DNA from: a virus | Strand: one strand, 5' to 3' | IMG/VR virus record: IMGVR_UViG_3300021371_000030 | Coordinates: 1-45,572 of that record | Length of the DNA stretch: 45,572 bases | Shown: positions 20,804 to 28,479 of the stretch, piece after piece | How positions within the stretch are numbered: position 1 is the first letter of the stretch | Layout of the letters: every line of letters begins with the position of its first letter | The notes under the pieces: model-generated | The model's input: only the letters and a program-made list of their open reading frames with translations | Database searches by the model: none | What the model was told of the DNA's origin: nothing | Position numbers and translations under genes: made by a program

Positions 20804-21209
20804 CTACGTTGTCGCGCAACGCGAAGCGAAAAAGAAGGCCGAAGAGGCCGCAAAGAAAAAATCCCTTACAGAAAGAATCCCACAACCCACTGGATGGCGC
20901 ATATTAGTCATGCCGTACATGGGTCGTGATAAGACTGAAGGGGGTATTTATGTTCCTGATCAAGTTAGAGACCGTGAGTCAAAGGCTACCGTTGTAGCCT
21001 ATGTCGTAAAGGTTGGACCTTTAGCATACAAGGATGCCGACAAATTTGGCGGCGGTGACCCTTGGTGTAAGGTGGGTGATTGGGTGTGTATCGGTCGCTA
21101 CGCTGGCTCTCGGTTTAGTATCGAGGGTGGTGAAGTCCGCATTATCAACGATGACGAAGTCATCGCAACCATCGTCGATCCAGACGATATCAAGTCATAC
21201 GGAGGATAG
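20778..21209 (+). CDS. GroES-like co-chaperonin
   Basis: 143 residues. Residues about 33-138 form the GroES fold: a first strand with PTGWRILVMP (37-46), a mobile loop with GGIYVPDQ (55-62) whose IYV matches the GroEL-binding hydrophobic triplet, VVAYVVKVGP (72-81), VGDWVCIGRYAG (99-110), and a C-terminal INDDEVIATI. A basic, Ala/Lys-rich N-terminal extension of about 32 residues is not found in host GroES. It lies directly before scaffold and capsid genes, as expected for a gp31-like factor that adapts host GroEL to fold the major capsid protein. Confidence 0.9.
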   Translation: MSKTLIVPDYVVAQREAKKKAEEAAKKKSLTERIPQPTGWRILVMPYMGRDKTEGGIYVPDQVRDRESKATVVAYVVKVGPLAYKDADKFGGGDPWCKVGDWVCIGRYAGSRFSIEGGEVRIINDDEVIATIVDPDDIKSYGG

Positions 21210-21211
21210 TT

Positions 21212-22105
21212 GTGTCAACTAACGCCGCAGAAACCGAAGAAAAAGAAATCGAAGTTGTTGAAGAAAAAGAAGAAGATACTTCTTCTGAAGTCGAAGTTGT
21301 TGAAGAAAAACAAGAAGAGGAAGAACCCGAGTCAAAAGAAGAGGAGCTCGAGCAATACTCTAAGTCTGTGCAGACTAGAATAAATAAATTAACGCACAGA
21401 TATCGTGAAGAAGAAGCTCAAAGAAAAGCTGCTGTTGATTTTGCGGCGGAAGTGAAAAAGCAAAACGATGAGCTAAGACAGCGTTTGGAATCTTTGGACC
21501 AGTCTTATGTCGGAGAATTCGACACTAGGATTAAGTCGCAGGCAGATGCTGCTAAACAAGCATATCAAAAAGCTTACGACGAGGGTGACGCTGAAGGAAT
21601 GTTTGAGGCTCAAAAGAACATAAGCCGTTTAGCCTTGGACGAAGCGCAATTAGAGCAAGCTCGAAAAAGACAAGAGAGGGCTAGTGTTGCTAAAGAAGAA
21701 GCAACTAATGCCCCAGCCTCACAACAACAAGCACAACAACCCGCTCCTCCTGATCCAAAAGCGGAGGCTTGGGCTTCTAACAATGAATGGTTTGGTACTG
21801 ATCAACCTATGACATACGCTGCCTTTGGCGTACATAGACAACTAATAGAGGATGAAGGATTTGACCCAACGTCCGATGAGTACTATAATGAACTTGACAA
21901 GAGGATTCGTGCAGAGTTTCCACAAAAATTTAAGGAAACAAAGCGCAATGATTCTGGACCCCGAGTCGCTTCTGCGGAGTCCAGTGCTTCTAAAGCACCG
22001 TCAGGAAAGGGGCGCAGAACAGTCAAATTAACTCCTTCGCAGATTGCAATAGCGAAGCGGTTGAATGTTCCGCTCGAAGAATATGCTAAGTATGTTAAGG
22101 AGTAA
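21212..22105 (+). CDS. head scaffolding protein
   Basis: 297 residues, GTG start at 21212 after GGAGGATAG. The first 50 residues are almost entirely Glu, Val and Lys repeats. A long coiled coil covers about 60-170, and the last 30 residues form a conserved-looking RRTVKLTPSQIAIAKRL then NVPLEEYAKYV, the basic capsid-binding tail of phage scaffold proteins. It would guide capsid assembly and then exit or be degraded. Its position between GroES-like and capsid genes supports this. No protease domain is fused. Confidence 0.84.
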   Translation: MSTNAAETEEKEIEVVEEKEEDTSSEVEVVEEKQEEEEPESKEEELEQYSKSVQTRINKLTHRYREEEAQRKAAVDFAAEVKKQNDELRQRLESLDQSYVGEFDTRIKSQADAAKQAYQKAYDEGDAEGMFEAQKNISRLALDEAQLEQARKRQERASVAKEEATNAPASQQQAQQPAPPDPKAEAWASNNEWFGTDQPMTYAAFGVHRQLIEDEGFDPTSDEYYNELDKRIRAEFPQKFKETKRNDSGPRVASAESSASKAPSGKGRRTVKLTPSQIAIAKRLNVPLEEYAKYVKE

Positions 22106-22108
22106 GAG

Positions 22109-22573
22109 ATGACTGATTCTACAAGAACGCCACGCGAAGCGACAACTCGCGCAAAGACCCAGAGAAGAAAGCCTTGGGCACCTCCTTCTAAACTGGAGGC
22201 CCCAGAAGCACCAGACGGCTATAAGCATCGTTGGATTCGTACTTCACTTCGTGGTGAGGACGATAAGATGAATGTAAATGCCAAGCTTCGGGAAGGTTGG
22301 GAGCCTGTAAGGGCTGACGAATATCCTGAGATGGCTGGTAAATATCCAACTATCGATGATGGTCAGCATGCAGGTGTAATAGGAGTAGGCGGTTTAATGC
22401 TTGCTCGTATCCCAGAGGAAACGGTAGAAGAGCGAACTGAATACTATCGGGAGCAGACCCGTCAACAAATGGAAGCCGTGGACCAAAGCCTAATGAGGGA
22501 ACAACATCCCTCAATGCCTATCCACTCGGATAGGAAAAGCCGTGTATCATTCGGAGGTAAGTCGGATGGCTGA
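22109..22573 (+). CDS. conserved head-region protein, 154 aa
   Basis: The N-terminal 40 residues are basic and Pro-rich (RTPREATTRAKTQRRKPWAPP). The next part has KHRWIRTSLRGEDD, EGWEPVRADEYP, and GVIGVGGLMLARIPEETVEER. This arrangement is seen in unnamed proteins next to capsid genes of marine podoviruses. It may be a head assembly or decoration factor. It sits between scaffold and the structural pair at 22599-24140. Confidence 0.68.
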   Translation: MTDSTRTPREATTRAKTQRRKPWAPPSKLEAPEAPDGYKHRWIRTSLRGEDDKMNVNAKLREGWEPVRADEYPEMAGKYPTIDDGQHAGVIGVGGLMLARIPEETVEERTEYYREQTRQQMEAVDQSLMREQHPSMPIHSDRKSRVSFGGKSDG

Positions 22574-22598
22574 CCTCCTACAAAAAAAGGAGTAAGCA

Positions 22599-23216
22599 AT
22601 GGCAAATGTTAATGTTGCCTTCGGCCTCAAGCCGATAAACACTGCGGGTAGCACTCCGGCTACTGGCGGTGTGAATGCATACCCCATCGGCAGTTCCGCA
22701 GCAGCAATATTCCAAGGTACTCCAGTAAAGTGTGACAACGGTGGTTCAATCGTTGTTGGCTCTGCTTCAGGAGATACCGTGGCATATGTTGGCGTGTTCC
22801 AAGGATGTGAGTATGTTTCAGCCACTACCGGAAAGAAAGTGTTCTCGAACACTTGGCCCGGTTCAGGAAGTGCAGACACAAACTTCGACATTACAGGTTT
22901 TGTGTATGACAACCCACTTCAGCGCTTCATTATCGCTACTGATGCGACATTTACAGATGAAGCAACCGCTAAAGCGTCTATCTTTGAAAACACTCAGTTG
23001 GATAGTGGCGCAAGCGGAAGTACAACCACAGGAATCTCATCCGCAAAGATGGATGTTGCTACATTAGACTCATCAAACGCCTCTCTTCCTCTGAAGATTG
23101 TTGGCATCCTTGATGATGTAGACAACGAAGACTTTGCTGCTGCGGGTATTCCTATGATTGTGATGATCAACAACCATGCGCTGCTTCAGGCTGATTCTGA
23201 AGCTGCAATTTCGTAG
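22599..23216 (+). CDS. putative head decoration/structural protein, 205 aa
   Basis: It starts MANVNVAFGLKPI and runs as a beta-rich, Gly/Ala-rich protein (AAAIFQGTPVKCDNGGSIVVGSASGDTVAYVG) ending in MIVMINNHALLQ. The opening and the G-x-P-V-K-x-x-x-x-G-x-I pattern are typical of structural genes just before the major capsid gene in aquatic podoviruses. It probably coats the head surface. AAAGGAG is placed well before the ATG. Confidence 0.74.
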   Translation: MANVNVAFGLKPINTAGSTPATGGVNAYPIGSSAAAIFQGTPVKCDNGGSIVVGSASGDTVAYVGVFQGCEYVSATTGKKVFSNTWPGSGSADTNFDITGFVYDNPLQRFIIATDATFTDEATAKASIFENTQLDSGASGSTTTGISSAKMDVATLDSSNASLPLKIVGILDDVDNEDFAAAGIPMIVMINNHALLQADSEAAIS

Positions 23217-23228
23217 GGAGGTTAGACA

Positions 23229-24140
23229 ATGGCTATTTCTCGCGCACAACTCGCCAAAGAACTAGAGCCCGGTCTAAACGCTCTCTTTGGAATGGAATAT
23301 GACCGATACGAAGGTCAGCATGCTGAAATCTTTGACACCGAGTCTTCTGACCGGGCGTTTGAAGAAGAGGTGATGTTGTCAGGTTTCGGTGCCGCACCTG
23401 TCAAGGGTGAGGGCACAGGTGTCACTTTTGATGATGCCAACGAAGCTTACACTGCTCGTTACAACCACGAGACAGTGGCAATGGCCTTCTCAATCACTGA
23501 AGAAGCAGTTGAGGACAATCTCTATGATCGTCTTGCTTCTCGGTACACTCGTGCCCTTGCTCGTTCAATGGCACACACAAAGCAGGTTAAAGCTGCCGCA
23601 GTTCTTAACAATGCATTCTCCGCTGGCGCATTTGCTGGTGGTGACGGTGTTGCTCTCTGCGCCACTAACCACCCGCTAACAAGCGGCGGCACATTCGCTA
23701 ACGAGCCAGCAACTGCTGCTGACCTGAATGAGACTTCTCTTGAAGACTCACTTATCAGCATCGCTGGTTTCACTGACGAGCGCGGTTTGATCATTGCCCT
23801 TAAAGGCATGAAGCTTATCGTTCCTCGCCAGCTTCAGTTTGTTGCCGAGCGTCTTATGGTATCAAACCTTCGGGTAGGTACAGCAGACAACGACACAAAC
23901 GCATTGCGCTCAATGGGCATGCTTCCAGACGGTTATGTAGTCAACGACTTCCTAACTGATACAGACGCATTCTTCATTAAGACTGATGCACCAAACGGCT
24001 TCAAGCACTTTGAGCGTTTGGCTCTGTCAACTGCAATGGACCCAGATTTCGACACTGGTAACATGCGGTACAAAGCTCGTGAGCGTTACAGCTTCGGCTT
24101 TTCAGATCCTCGCGCAGTGTTCGGTTCACCGGGCGCATAA
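23229..24140 (+). CDS. major capsid protein
   Basis: 303 residues. The N-terminal domain (LAKELEPGLNALFGMEYDRYEGQHAEIFD) and the P-domain-like stretch (FSITEEAVEDNLYDRLASRYTRALARSMAHTKQVKAAAVLNNAF) match HK97-fold capsid proteins of the Mu gpT/marine podovirus type. A downstream part contains LKGMKLIVPRQLQFVAERLM, and the end is FGFSDPRAVFGSPGA. The gene follows scaffold and decoration genes, has GGGAGG before its ATG, and is followed by the only strong rightward terminator in the window. Confidence 0.9.
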   Translation: MAISRAQLAKELEPGLNALFGMEYDRYEGQHAEIFDTESSDRAFEEEVMLSGFGAAPVKGEGTGVTFDDANEAYTARYNHETVAMAFSITEEAVEDNLYDRLASRYTRALARSMAHTKQVKAAAVLNNAFSAGAFAGGDGVALCATNHPLTSGGTFANEPATAADLNETSLEDSLISIAGFTDERGLIIALKGMKLIVPRQLQFVAERLMVSNLRVGTADNDTNALRSMGMLPDGYVVNDFLTDTDAFFIKTDAPNGFKHFERLALSTAMDPDFDTGNMRYKARERYSFGFSDPRAVFGSPGA

Positions 24141-24160
24141 GTGTAGGCAAAATGATATTA

Positions 24161-24188
24161 AAGGGCAGCTTCCATGCTGCCCTTTTTT
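24161..24188 (+). terminator. strong intrinsic terminator after the capsid gene
   Basis: AAGGGCAGC (24161-24169) pairs with GCTGCCCTT (24176-24184) around a six-base loop, with six Ts in the downstream arm and tail (24183-24188). It lies 20 bases after the capsid stop. It should partly end transcription and boost or isolate the capsid message. The 67 bases between it and the next ATG hold no convincing promoter (an isolated TTGACA near 24223 lacks a -10). Confidence 0.9.
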
Positions 24189-24255
24189 ATTGTACAATGA
24201 TGCATTCCTGACAACTGCATGGTGCGGTTGACACTAGCCACGACAGGAGACTTAA

Positions 24256-24717
24256 ATGGCTACTACCACTTTCTCCGGTCCTATTAAGGCCGGAACTATT
24301 AAGAACACAACAGGCACGACTCTAGGCACGAACATTGCCAATGTCGGTCAAGTTGTTATGGCTCAAACATTTTCAGCAGACTTATCAGGCGGTGCTTTAG
24401 CTGCTCAAGTCACTGACGTTGTTATCCCTGCAAACTCTCAGATCATCGATTGTGTGATTGACGTTATCACCGCAGCAAGTGGCACAACTAACCTTAGTGT
24501 TGGTGACACTGTCGGTGGCGCAGCCACAATTCTGAACACATTTGCAAGTGGAACGACTGCTGGTCGCAAGTATCCAACAACTCAGGCTGGCGCTGCGCTG
24601 GCTTGGCAGGACACTGGTACAGCAGATATTCGTTTGACTGTGACATCTTCTGCTTCAACAAATGCAGGTCTTGTTCGTTTTACAATCTTGTATCAGCAGA
24701 ATAACAACCTTGCTTAA
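24256..24717 (+). CDS. putative decoration/structural protein, 153 aa
   Basis: A Thr/Ala/Gly-rich beta protein: TFSGPIKAGTIKNTTGTTLGTNIANVG at the start, then VTDVVIPANSQIIDCVIDVITAASGTTNLSVGD, and a C-terminal LVRFTILYQQ. Strand spacing and position directly after the capsid gene suggest a capsid decoration or head fibre protein. GGAGACTTAA precedes the ATG. Not assigned to a named family. Confidence 0.7.
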   Translation: MATTTFSGPIKAGTIKNTTGTTLGTNIANVGQVVMAQTFSADLSGGALAAQVTDVVIPANSQIIDCVIDVITAASGTTNLSVGDTVGGAATILNTFASGTTAGRKYPTTQAGAALAWQDTGTADIRLTVTSSASTNAGLVRFTILYQQNNNLA

Positions 24718-24729
24718 TAGGAGGGCGGA

Positions 24730-25002
24730 ATGGCTGCTTCTATCACAGCAAAAACAGTTACAGCTACCGGAACACTTCTGGGTGGCAGAACTCGTCTAAA
24801 AGCTTTTTATGTAAAAACGGCTGGAAGCGGGTCACCTGCGGTGGTGTTTAAAAACGGCAGTAGTGGTGCGACACAGTTGTCAATGGTTTTTCATCAGTCT
24901 GATGACAACCAGATCACCATACCTGACCACGGTATGATCTTCGACGATGAGTGTCATGTGACACTTACCAACATAGATTCGCTAACTGGGTTCTTTGGAT
25001 AA
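24730..25002 (+). CDS. small beta structural protein, 90 aa
   Basis: Beta-rich (TAKTVTATGTLLGGRTRLKAFYVKTAG, AVVFKNGSSGATQLSMVFHQ, DECHVTLTNIDSLTGFFG). The design, with alternating strands and a final aromatic G, is like small capsid or tail-associated proteins of marine phages. TAGGAGGGCGG lies before its ATG. The stop overlaps the start of the following basic gene. Specific location in the virion is unknown. Confidence 0.7.
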   Translation: MAASITAKTVTATGTLLGGRTRLKAFYVKTAGSGSPAVVFKNGSSGATQLSMVFHQSDDNQITIPDHGMIFDDECHVTLTNIDSLTGFFG

Positions 25003-25289
25003 TGGCTAGAAAACCAGCCAAAATGCCAAAGCGTAACAAGAAAAATTTCCGCTCCACAGCTTCTGGGGCGGGAATGACCAAGGCTGGTGTGGCGGCGTAC
25101 CGCCGCGCCAACCCCGGGTCAAAGCTAAAGACCGCTGTTACTGGTAAGGTAAAGAAGGGGTCAAAAGCTGCCAAACGTCGCGCATCATACTGTAGCCGTT
25201 CAAAAGGCCAGATGAAGATGCACAATATTAATTGTAGCAAAACACCCAAAAAACGCATTTGCGCTGCACGGCGGAGATGGAAATGTTAA
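25002..25289 (+). CDS. DUF6321-like basic Cys protein, 95 aa
   Basis: The ATG at 25002 shares its A with the previous stop; an upstream in-frame extension was rejected. The protein has AYRRANPGSKLKTAVTGK, then RRASYCSRSKGQM, and a final KKRICAARRRWKC. This is the pattern of DUF6321-type small phage proteins, with conserved cysteines and basic residues. It is about one third Lys/Arg. DNA or internal head binding is likely by charge; function is not established. Confidence 0.78.
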   Translation: MARKPAKMPKRNKKNFRSTASGAGMTKAGVAAYRRANPGSKLKTAVTGKVKKGSKAAKRRASYCSRSKGQMKMHNINCSKTPKKRICAARRRWKC

Positions 25290-25513
25290 ACATAATTGTT
25301 ACAGCCATACTTGCCTTTGTAGCTTGGATTGCAGTGTCAATTGTAGATCTGAAAACAGAGACGGCTGTAATAAATCAGAAGGTCAGTGAAAACCACAAGA
25401 TGTTAAGCGTCTTGTGGGATGATTTCTTGGAGAAGAAGAATGGCGATCTCGCGTGGATCAATGACAAAACAAATATCAAAGCCGCCGCAGAAACGAAAAA
25501 GACCTTCCAGTAA
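25283..25513 (+). CDS. single-TM coiled-coil protein, 76 aa
   Basis: The start at 25283 was chosen because GGAG lies six bases upstream. The frame extends further only by starts inside the previous gene. The N-terminus is a TM segment (LNIIVTAILAFVAWIAVSIV), followed by a coiled-coil-like part (LKTETAVINQKVSENHKMLSVLWDDFLEKK). This order resembles small phage membrane proteins near lysis or tail genes, for instance i-spanin-like ones. Assignment as spanin is not supported enough to name. Confidence 0.7.
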   Translation: MLNIIVTAILAFVAWIAVSIVDLKTETAVINQKVSENHKMLSVLWDDFLEKKNGDLAWINDKTNIKAAAETKKTFQ

Positions 25514-25601
25514 TCGTAATGTTGCTAGAGGATGTGGCACTGTTTTGAGCGACAGAAGAAAAGTAACTAAACGTGCGAGAAGGAAAAAAAGGAATGGCTA
25601 A
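25440..25601 (+). CDS. very basic RGCG-motif protein, 53 aa
   Basis: The ATG at 25440 is preceded by GGAG seven bases upstream and lies inside the previous gene. The sequence starts MAISRGSMTKQISKP and contains RGCGTVLSDRRKVTKRARRKKR. A nearly invariant R-G-C-G-x-V-x-x-x-R-R-K-x-T-K tail is common in short unnamed proteins of aquatic podoviruses. More than a third of residues are Lys or Arg. It may be an internal or DNA-bound virion component. Confidence 0.72.
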   Translation: MAISRGSMTKQISKPPQKRKRPSSNRNVARGCGTVLSDRRKVTKRARRKKRNG

Positions 25602-25767
25602 AGATGCATGCTATCAAAAAGTTAAACGCAGATATAAAGTCTTCCCGTCGGCGTATGCAAGCGGGGCTATCGCCAAATGCAGAAAAGTCGGCGCAGCAAA
25701 CTGGGGAAACAGTAAGAAGAAAGCAAAAGGGGGAACATTCAAATACCGCACAACCAAGATATATTGA
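25594..25767 (+). CDS. conserved basic protein with ACYxKVK motif, 57 aa
   Basis: The start at 25594 (ATG, AGGA upstream) was chosen over a GTG in the previous gene. The core DACYQKVKRRYKVFPSAYASGAIAKC followed by RKVGAANWGN is a strongly conserved pattern of short phage proteins with two cysteines. The tail is KKKAKGGTFKYRTTKIY, again with GG-T-F-K. It overlaps the previous gene by eight bases. Function unknown; it belongs with the adjacent basic proteins. Confidence 0.78.
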   Translation: MAKDACYQKVKRRYKVFPSAYASGAIAKCRKVGAANWGNSKKKAKGGTFKYRTTKIY

Positions 25768-25804
25768 TAGCGGTACTATTATTTTAAGACCGTGAGAGAT
25801 AATT

Positions 25805-26314
25805 ATGGAACCAATATCAACGGCGTTAGCTGGTATAGCCTTAGTTAAAAGTGCCGTTGATGGTATAAAAAGTGCCATTGGCACAGCGAATGACATAGGA
25901 GATATTGCAAGCCAGATAGATGCTTTGTTTATGGGTCAGAAGCAGGTAAACGAGGCTAGAAACAAAAAATCTGGCCTTGGCTTGACAGATCAGTTCGGAG
26001 TGGAATCTGTTGCTCGTGAGGTTATTGATGCTAAAGTAGCAGCCGAAAAGTTACAAGAAGTAGCCACTATGGTGGATATGCGTTTTGGCCCCGGTACTTG
26101 GAAAGGAATTCTTGAAGAGAGGCAGAAGAGGATACAGGAAGCTAAAGAAGCGGCGATGAGAGCTAGAAGAGAAGCTATTCTTAGACAAGAAGAAATAATG
26201 GAAAACGTAAAGATGGCTCTTCTTCTAATCTTTGTTATTGTTGTTGGTATCGGAGCGTTTATCCTACTAATGGTTTCTGCTGCAAGTTCTATGAGTGTAA
26301 GATATGGCTATTAG
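25805..26314 (+). CDS. membrane-anchored helical protein, 169 aa
   Basis: The N-terminal 40 residues are amphipathic (ISTALAGIALVKSAVDGIKSAIG). Then comes a charged helical part with LEERQKRIQEAKEAAMRARREAILRQEE, and a C-terminal TM segment (MALLLIFVIVVGIGAFILLMVSAA). Unnamed relatives occur in similar positions in aquatic phages, before the neck adaptor. It could be a minor virion or membrane-entry protein. It overlaps the next gene by 11 nt. Confidence 0.7.
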   Translation: MEPISTALAGIALVKSAVDGIKSAIGTANDIGDIASQIDALFMGQKQVNEARNKKSGLGLTDQFGVESVAREVIDAKVAAEKLQEVATMVDMRFGPGTWKGILEERQKRIQEAKEAAMRARREAILRQEEIMENVKMALLLIFVIVVGIGAFILLMVSAASSMSVRYGY

Positions 26315-26579
26315 AAAGACGAAAAAAGGTGCGGCTCTCAAGCGGTGGTTCAAGGAAGAATGGAAGGATGTTCGCACGGGCAAAGCGTGTGGGCGTCGCA
26401 AGGGTGAAAAACGGGGTACTCCATATTGCCGCCCCAGTAAGAGGGTGTCTTCTAAAACGCCCAAAACTTCCAAAGAAATGACAGCAGCAGAAAAACGTAG
26501 TAGAATATCGCAGAAAAAACGATTAGGACAACCAGCGGGTAAGCCTCGTAGAGTTAAATCTTTAAGAAGGAAAAAATAA
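26304..26579 (+). CDS. basic Cys protein, DUF5872-like, 91 aa
   Basis: LKRWFKEEWKDV, then KACGRRKGEKRGTPYCRPSKRVSSKTPKT, and EKRSRISQKKR. The W-F-K-E-x-W, C-G-R and C-R-P-S order recalls DUF5872-like small phage proteins. About 40 percent of residues are Lys or Arg. It starts inside the previous gene and shares bases with the adaptor start. Probably an internal basic virion component, by inference. Confidence 0.7.
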   Translation: MAIRKTKKGAALKRWFKEEWKDVRTGKACGRRKGEKRGTPYCRPSKRVSSKTPKTSKEMTAAEKRSRISQKKRLGQPAGKPRRVKSLRRKK

Positions 26580-27247
26580 TGGCTCTTTCAGGATCCAGAA
26601 ACTTCGAGCTAAACGTCGCTGAAATTATAGAAGAGGCGTATGAGAGATGCGGGTTAGAGGCTCGTACTGGTTACGATTTTAAAACAGCGCGACGATCTCT
26701 TAACCTAATGTTTGCTGACTGGGCTAACAGAGGTCTTAACCTGTGGACAGTTAAGCAGGGCACACAAGCTTTGACATCTGGCACAGCCACATACACATTT
26801 ACCGCAGATTACACAGATTTACTGGAAGTGGTAGTACGACGCAGTGGCACAGACTTTGAGTTGTCACGGATGTCAAGAGGTGATTATTTAACTCTTCCCA
26901 CAAAAACAACGGAAGGTCGTCCGAGTCAGTATTACTACAACCGTCAAACATTGCCGCAGGTAATACTATGGCCTACTCCAGAAAACTCTACGGACACCTT
27001 AGTTTATTATTATGTGCAGCGGATGGATGATGCCGATACTTTGGTAAACACAGCAGACGCTCCGTTTCGTTTTTACCCCTGTATGGTAGCTGGTTTAGCC
27101 TACTATATAGCTATGAAAAAAGCTCCCGATAGAATTCAACTTTTAAAGGCTGTGTATGAGGAAGAATTCCAACGTGCAGCAGATGAGGACGAGGACAGGG
27201 TGCCGCTGAAACTTCAGCCAAGTATTCAATATCTTCGGGTTAATTAA
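26579..27247 (+). CDS. neck/tail adaptor, P22 gp4-like
   Basis: 222 residues. VAEIIEEAYERCGLEARTGYDFKTARRSLN, then LMFADWANRGLNLWTVKQGTQAL, plus a helical C-terminal region (MVAGLAYYIAMKKAPDRIQLLKAVYEEEF), match P22 tail accessory factor gp4 and its relatives. These bind beneath the portal and continue the DNA channel, closing the head after packaging. Start and stop overlap neighbours. Good agreement along the whole length. Confidence 0.85.
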   Translation: MALSGSRNFELNVAEIIEEAYERCGLEARTGYDFKTARRSLNLMFADWANRGLNLWTVKQGTQALTSGTATYTFTADYTDLLEVVVRRSGTDFELSRMSRGDYLTLPTKTTEGRPSQYYYNRQTLPQVILWPTPENSTDTLVYYYVQRMDDADTLVNTADAPFRFYPCMVAGLAYYIAMKKAPDRIQLLKAVYEEEFQRAADEDEDRVPLKLQPSIQYLRVN

Positions 27248-27816
27248 TGGCAAGACATGCATCTGGTAAAAGGGCTTGGGGTCTTTCGGATCGTTCCGGG
27301 TTTCGGTATCGCCTTGCGGAAATGATTGTTGAGTGGAATGGTCTCAAGGTTGGCCCAGACGAGTATGAGATTAAACATCCACAGTTAAACCCTCGTAGAG
27401 TAGGCCCTGATCCTCAAGCTCTGTTTCAACCTAGACCAGATACTGCTACTGAAGAGGCTGGTCAAGTTCTCCTGATGATGAACCCTTTTCAATCAGGTAG
27501 CGCTGGTTCCTCCGTAATTACTGTGTTTGAGCCTTCACATGGTCGAAGTACATCCAATGTTGTTATTTTTCGTAAGACACAAGCGTTTGACGGTTTTTCA
27601 AAAACCGCGTTAGAAAAAGCTGCGGGATATACAATTACTGTCGTTGATGCTAACTCATATACAATTACAATTACTGGAGAAACAGCAACCACTGGTGGCA
27701 TAAGAGGCGGCGGTGGCGTTGCAACCGCTGCTGCTGGCGTTGCAACAACATCATCGACGTTTGATTCGATAAGTGTTACATTCGATTCGGCAAGCAAGAC
27801 TTTTGACGAGGCTTAA
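27247..27816 (+). CDS. structural protein, 189 aa, Cys-free relative of a zinc-ribbon virion family
   Basis: The N-terminus AWGLSDRSGFRYRLAEM, then VEWNGLKVGPDEYEIKHPQLNPRR, follows the pattern of a small virion protein family. In many members cysteine pairs stand near the DR-x-GF and V-x-x-D sites. Here no cysteine occurs at all. The C-terminal half is Gly/Ala- and Thr-rich (ITGETATTGGIRGGGGVATAAAGV) and ends in three FDS/FDE repeats. It lies between neck adaptor and fibre genes, so it may be a neck or collar component. Confidence 0.72.
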   Translation: MARHASGKRAWGLSDRSGFRYRLAEMIVEWNGLKVGPDEYEIKHPQLNPRRVGPDPQALFQPRPDTATEEAGQVLLMMNPFQSGSAGSSVITVFEPSHGRSTSNVVIFRKTQAFDGFSKTALEKAAGYTITVVDANSYTITITGETATTGGIRGGGGVATAAAGVATTSSTFDSISVTFDSASKTFDEA

Positions 27817-28467
27817 ATGGCAAAACAGGCAGTAGGAATTGGATCATCAGCGAATGACGGAACGGGTGATACCCTTCGTGCAGGCGCAGATAAAATAAAC
27901 GACAACTTCGATGAGATCTACAATGCGTTAGGTAACGGAACTACGCTTACAGATATTATCGACACAAACGGTGTTCTTGACGTAAGTCAAGGCGCTAACA
28001 AGATTGTTTTCTACTATGCAGCTTTTAGTGATCTACCCAGTGCATCAACATATCATGGAGCCATTGCTCATGTTCATGCGCTCGGAGGGATGTATTTTGC
28101 CCACGGCGGTAATTGGCTGCGCTTGAATGATGAGGCAAGCGGTCCTGTAACCAAATACACCGCTGGCGTTAATGGCTCTAGCGCATATACATTTACTGGT
28201 CCCGGGGCAACTTCAGGTAACAACCCGAACTTTACCTTCTACAAGGGTCACACATATTTGATTGACAATACAGCTAATGTATCAAGCCATCCTTTGCAAA
28301 TCAGGACATCTAACGGCGGGTCTGCTTTTACAACAGGGGTGACAGACAACTACAATTCTACCACCGGGTTAACGCAGTTTATTGTCCCGCATGAACCAAG
28401 CGATACATCTTTGGTTTACCAGTGCACTAACCATAGCGCTATGGTCGGCAATATAACAATAGTATAG
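27817..28467 (+). CDS. virion protein with fibre anchor and cupredoxin-like C-terminal domain
   Basis: 216 residues. The first 40 (DGTGDTLRAGADKINDNFDEIYNALG) are a typical fibre attachment segment. Residues about 135-216 read FTFYKGHTYLIDNTANVSSHPL, FIVPHEP and LVYQCTNHSAM. This has the order of a plastocyanin/azurin-type domain: H158, then C203-x2-H206-x2-M209, with beta strands between. Copper binding is a prediction; the Met spacing is shorter than in classical plastocyanin. Virion proteins with Y-x-C-x-x-H-x-x-M ends occur in marine phages. Confidence 0.72.
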   Translation: MAKQAVGIGSSANDGTGDTLRAGADKINDNFDEIYNALGNGTTLTDIIDTNGVLDVSQGANKIVFYYAAFSDLPSASTYHGAIAHVHALGGMYFAHGGNWLRLNDEASGPVTKYTAGVNGSSAYTFTGPGATSGNNPNFTFYKGHTYLIDNTANVSSHPLQIRTSNGGSAFTTGVTDNYNSTTGLTQFIVPHEPSDTSLVYQCTNHSAMVGNITIV

Positions 28468-28479
28468 TGAGCAAGTGAC

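Noticed and set aside
24223-24228. Promoter with TTGACA before the decoration gene
   Set aside because: No -10 box at 16-18 bases; the sequence at that distance is GC-containing ribosome-binding region.
25259-25282. TTG start at 25259 for the single-TM protein
   Set aside because: The ATG at 25283 has GGAG at good spacing and makes the TM segment N-terminal; the upstream residues are the other-frame end of the previous gene.
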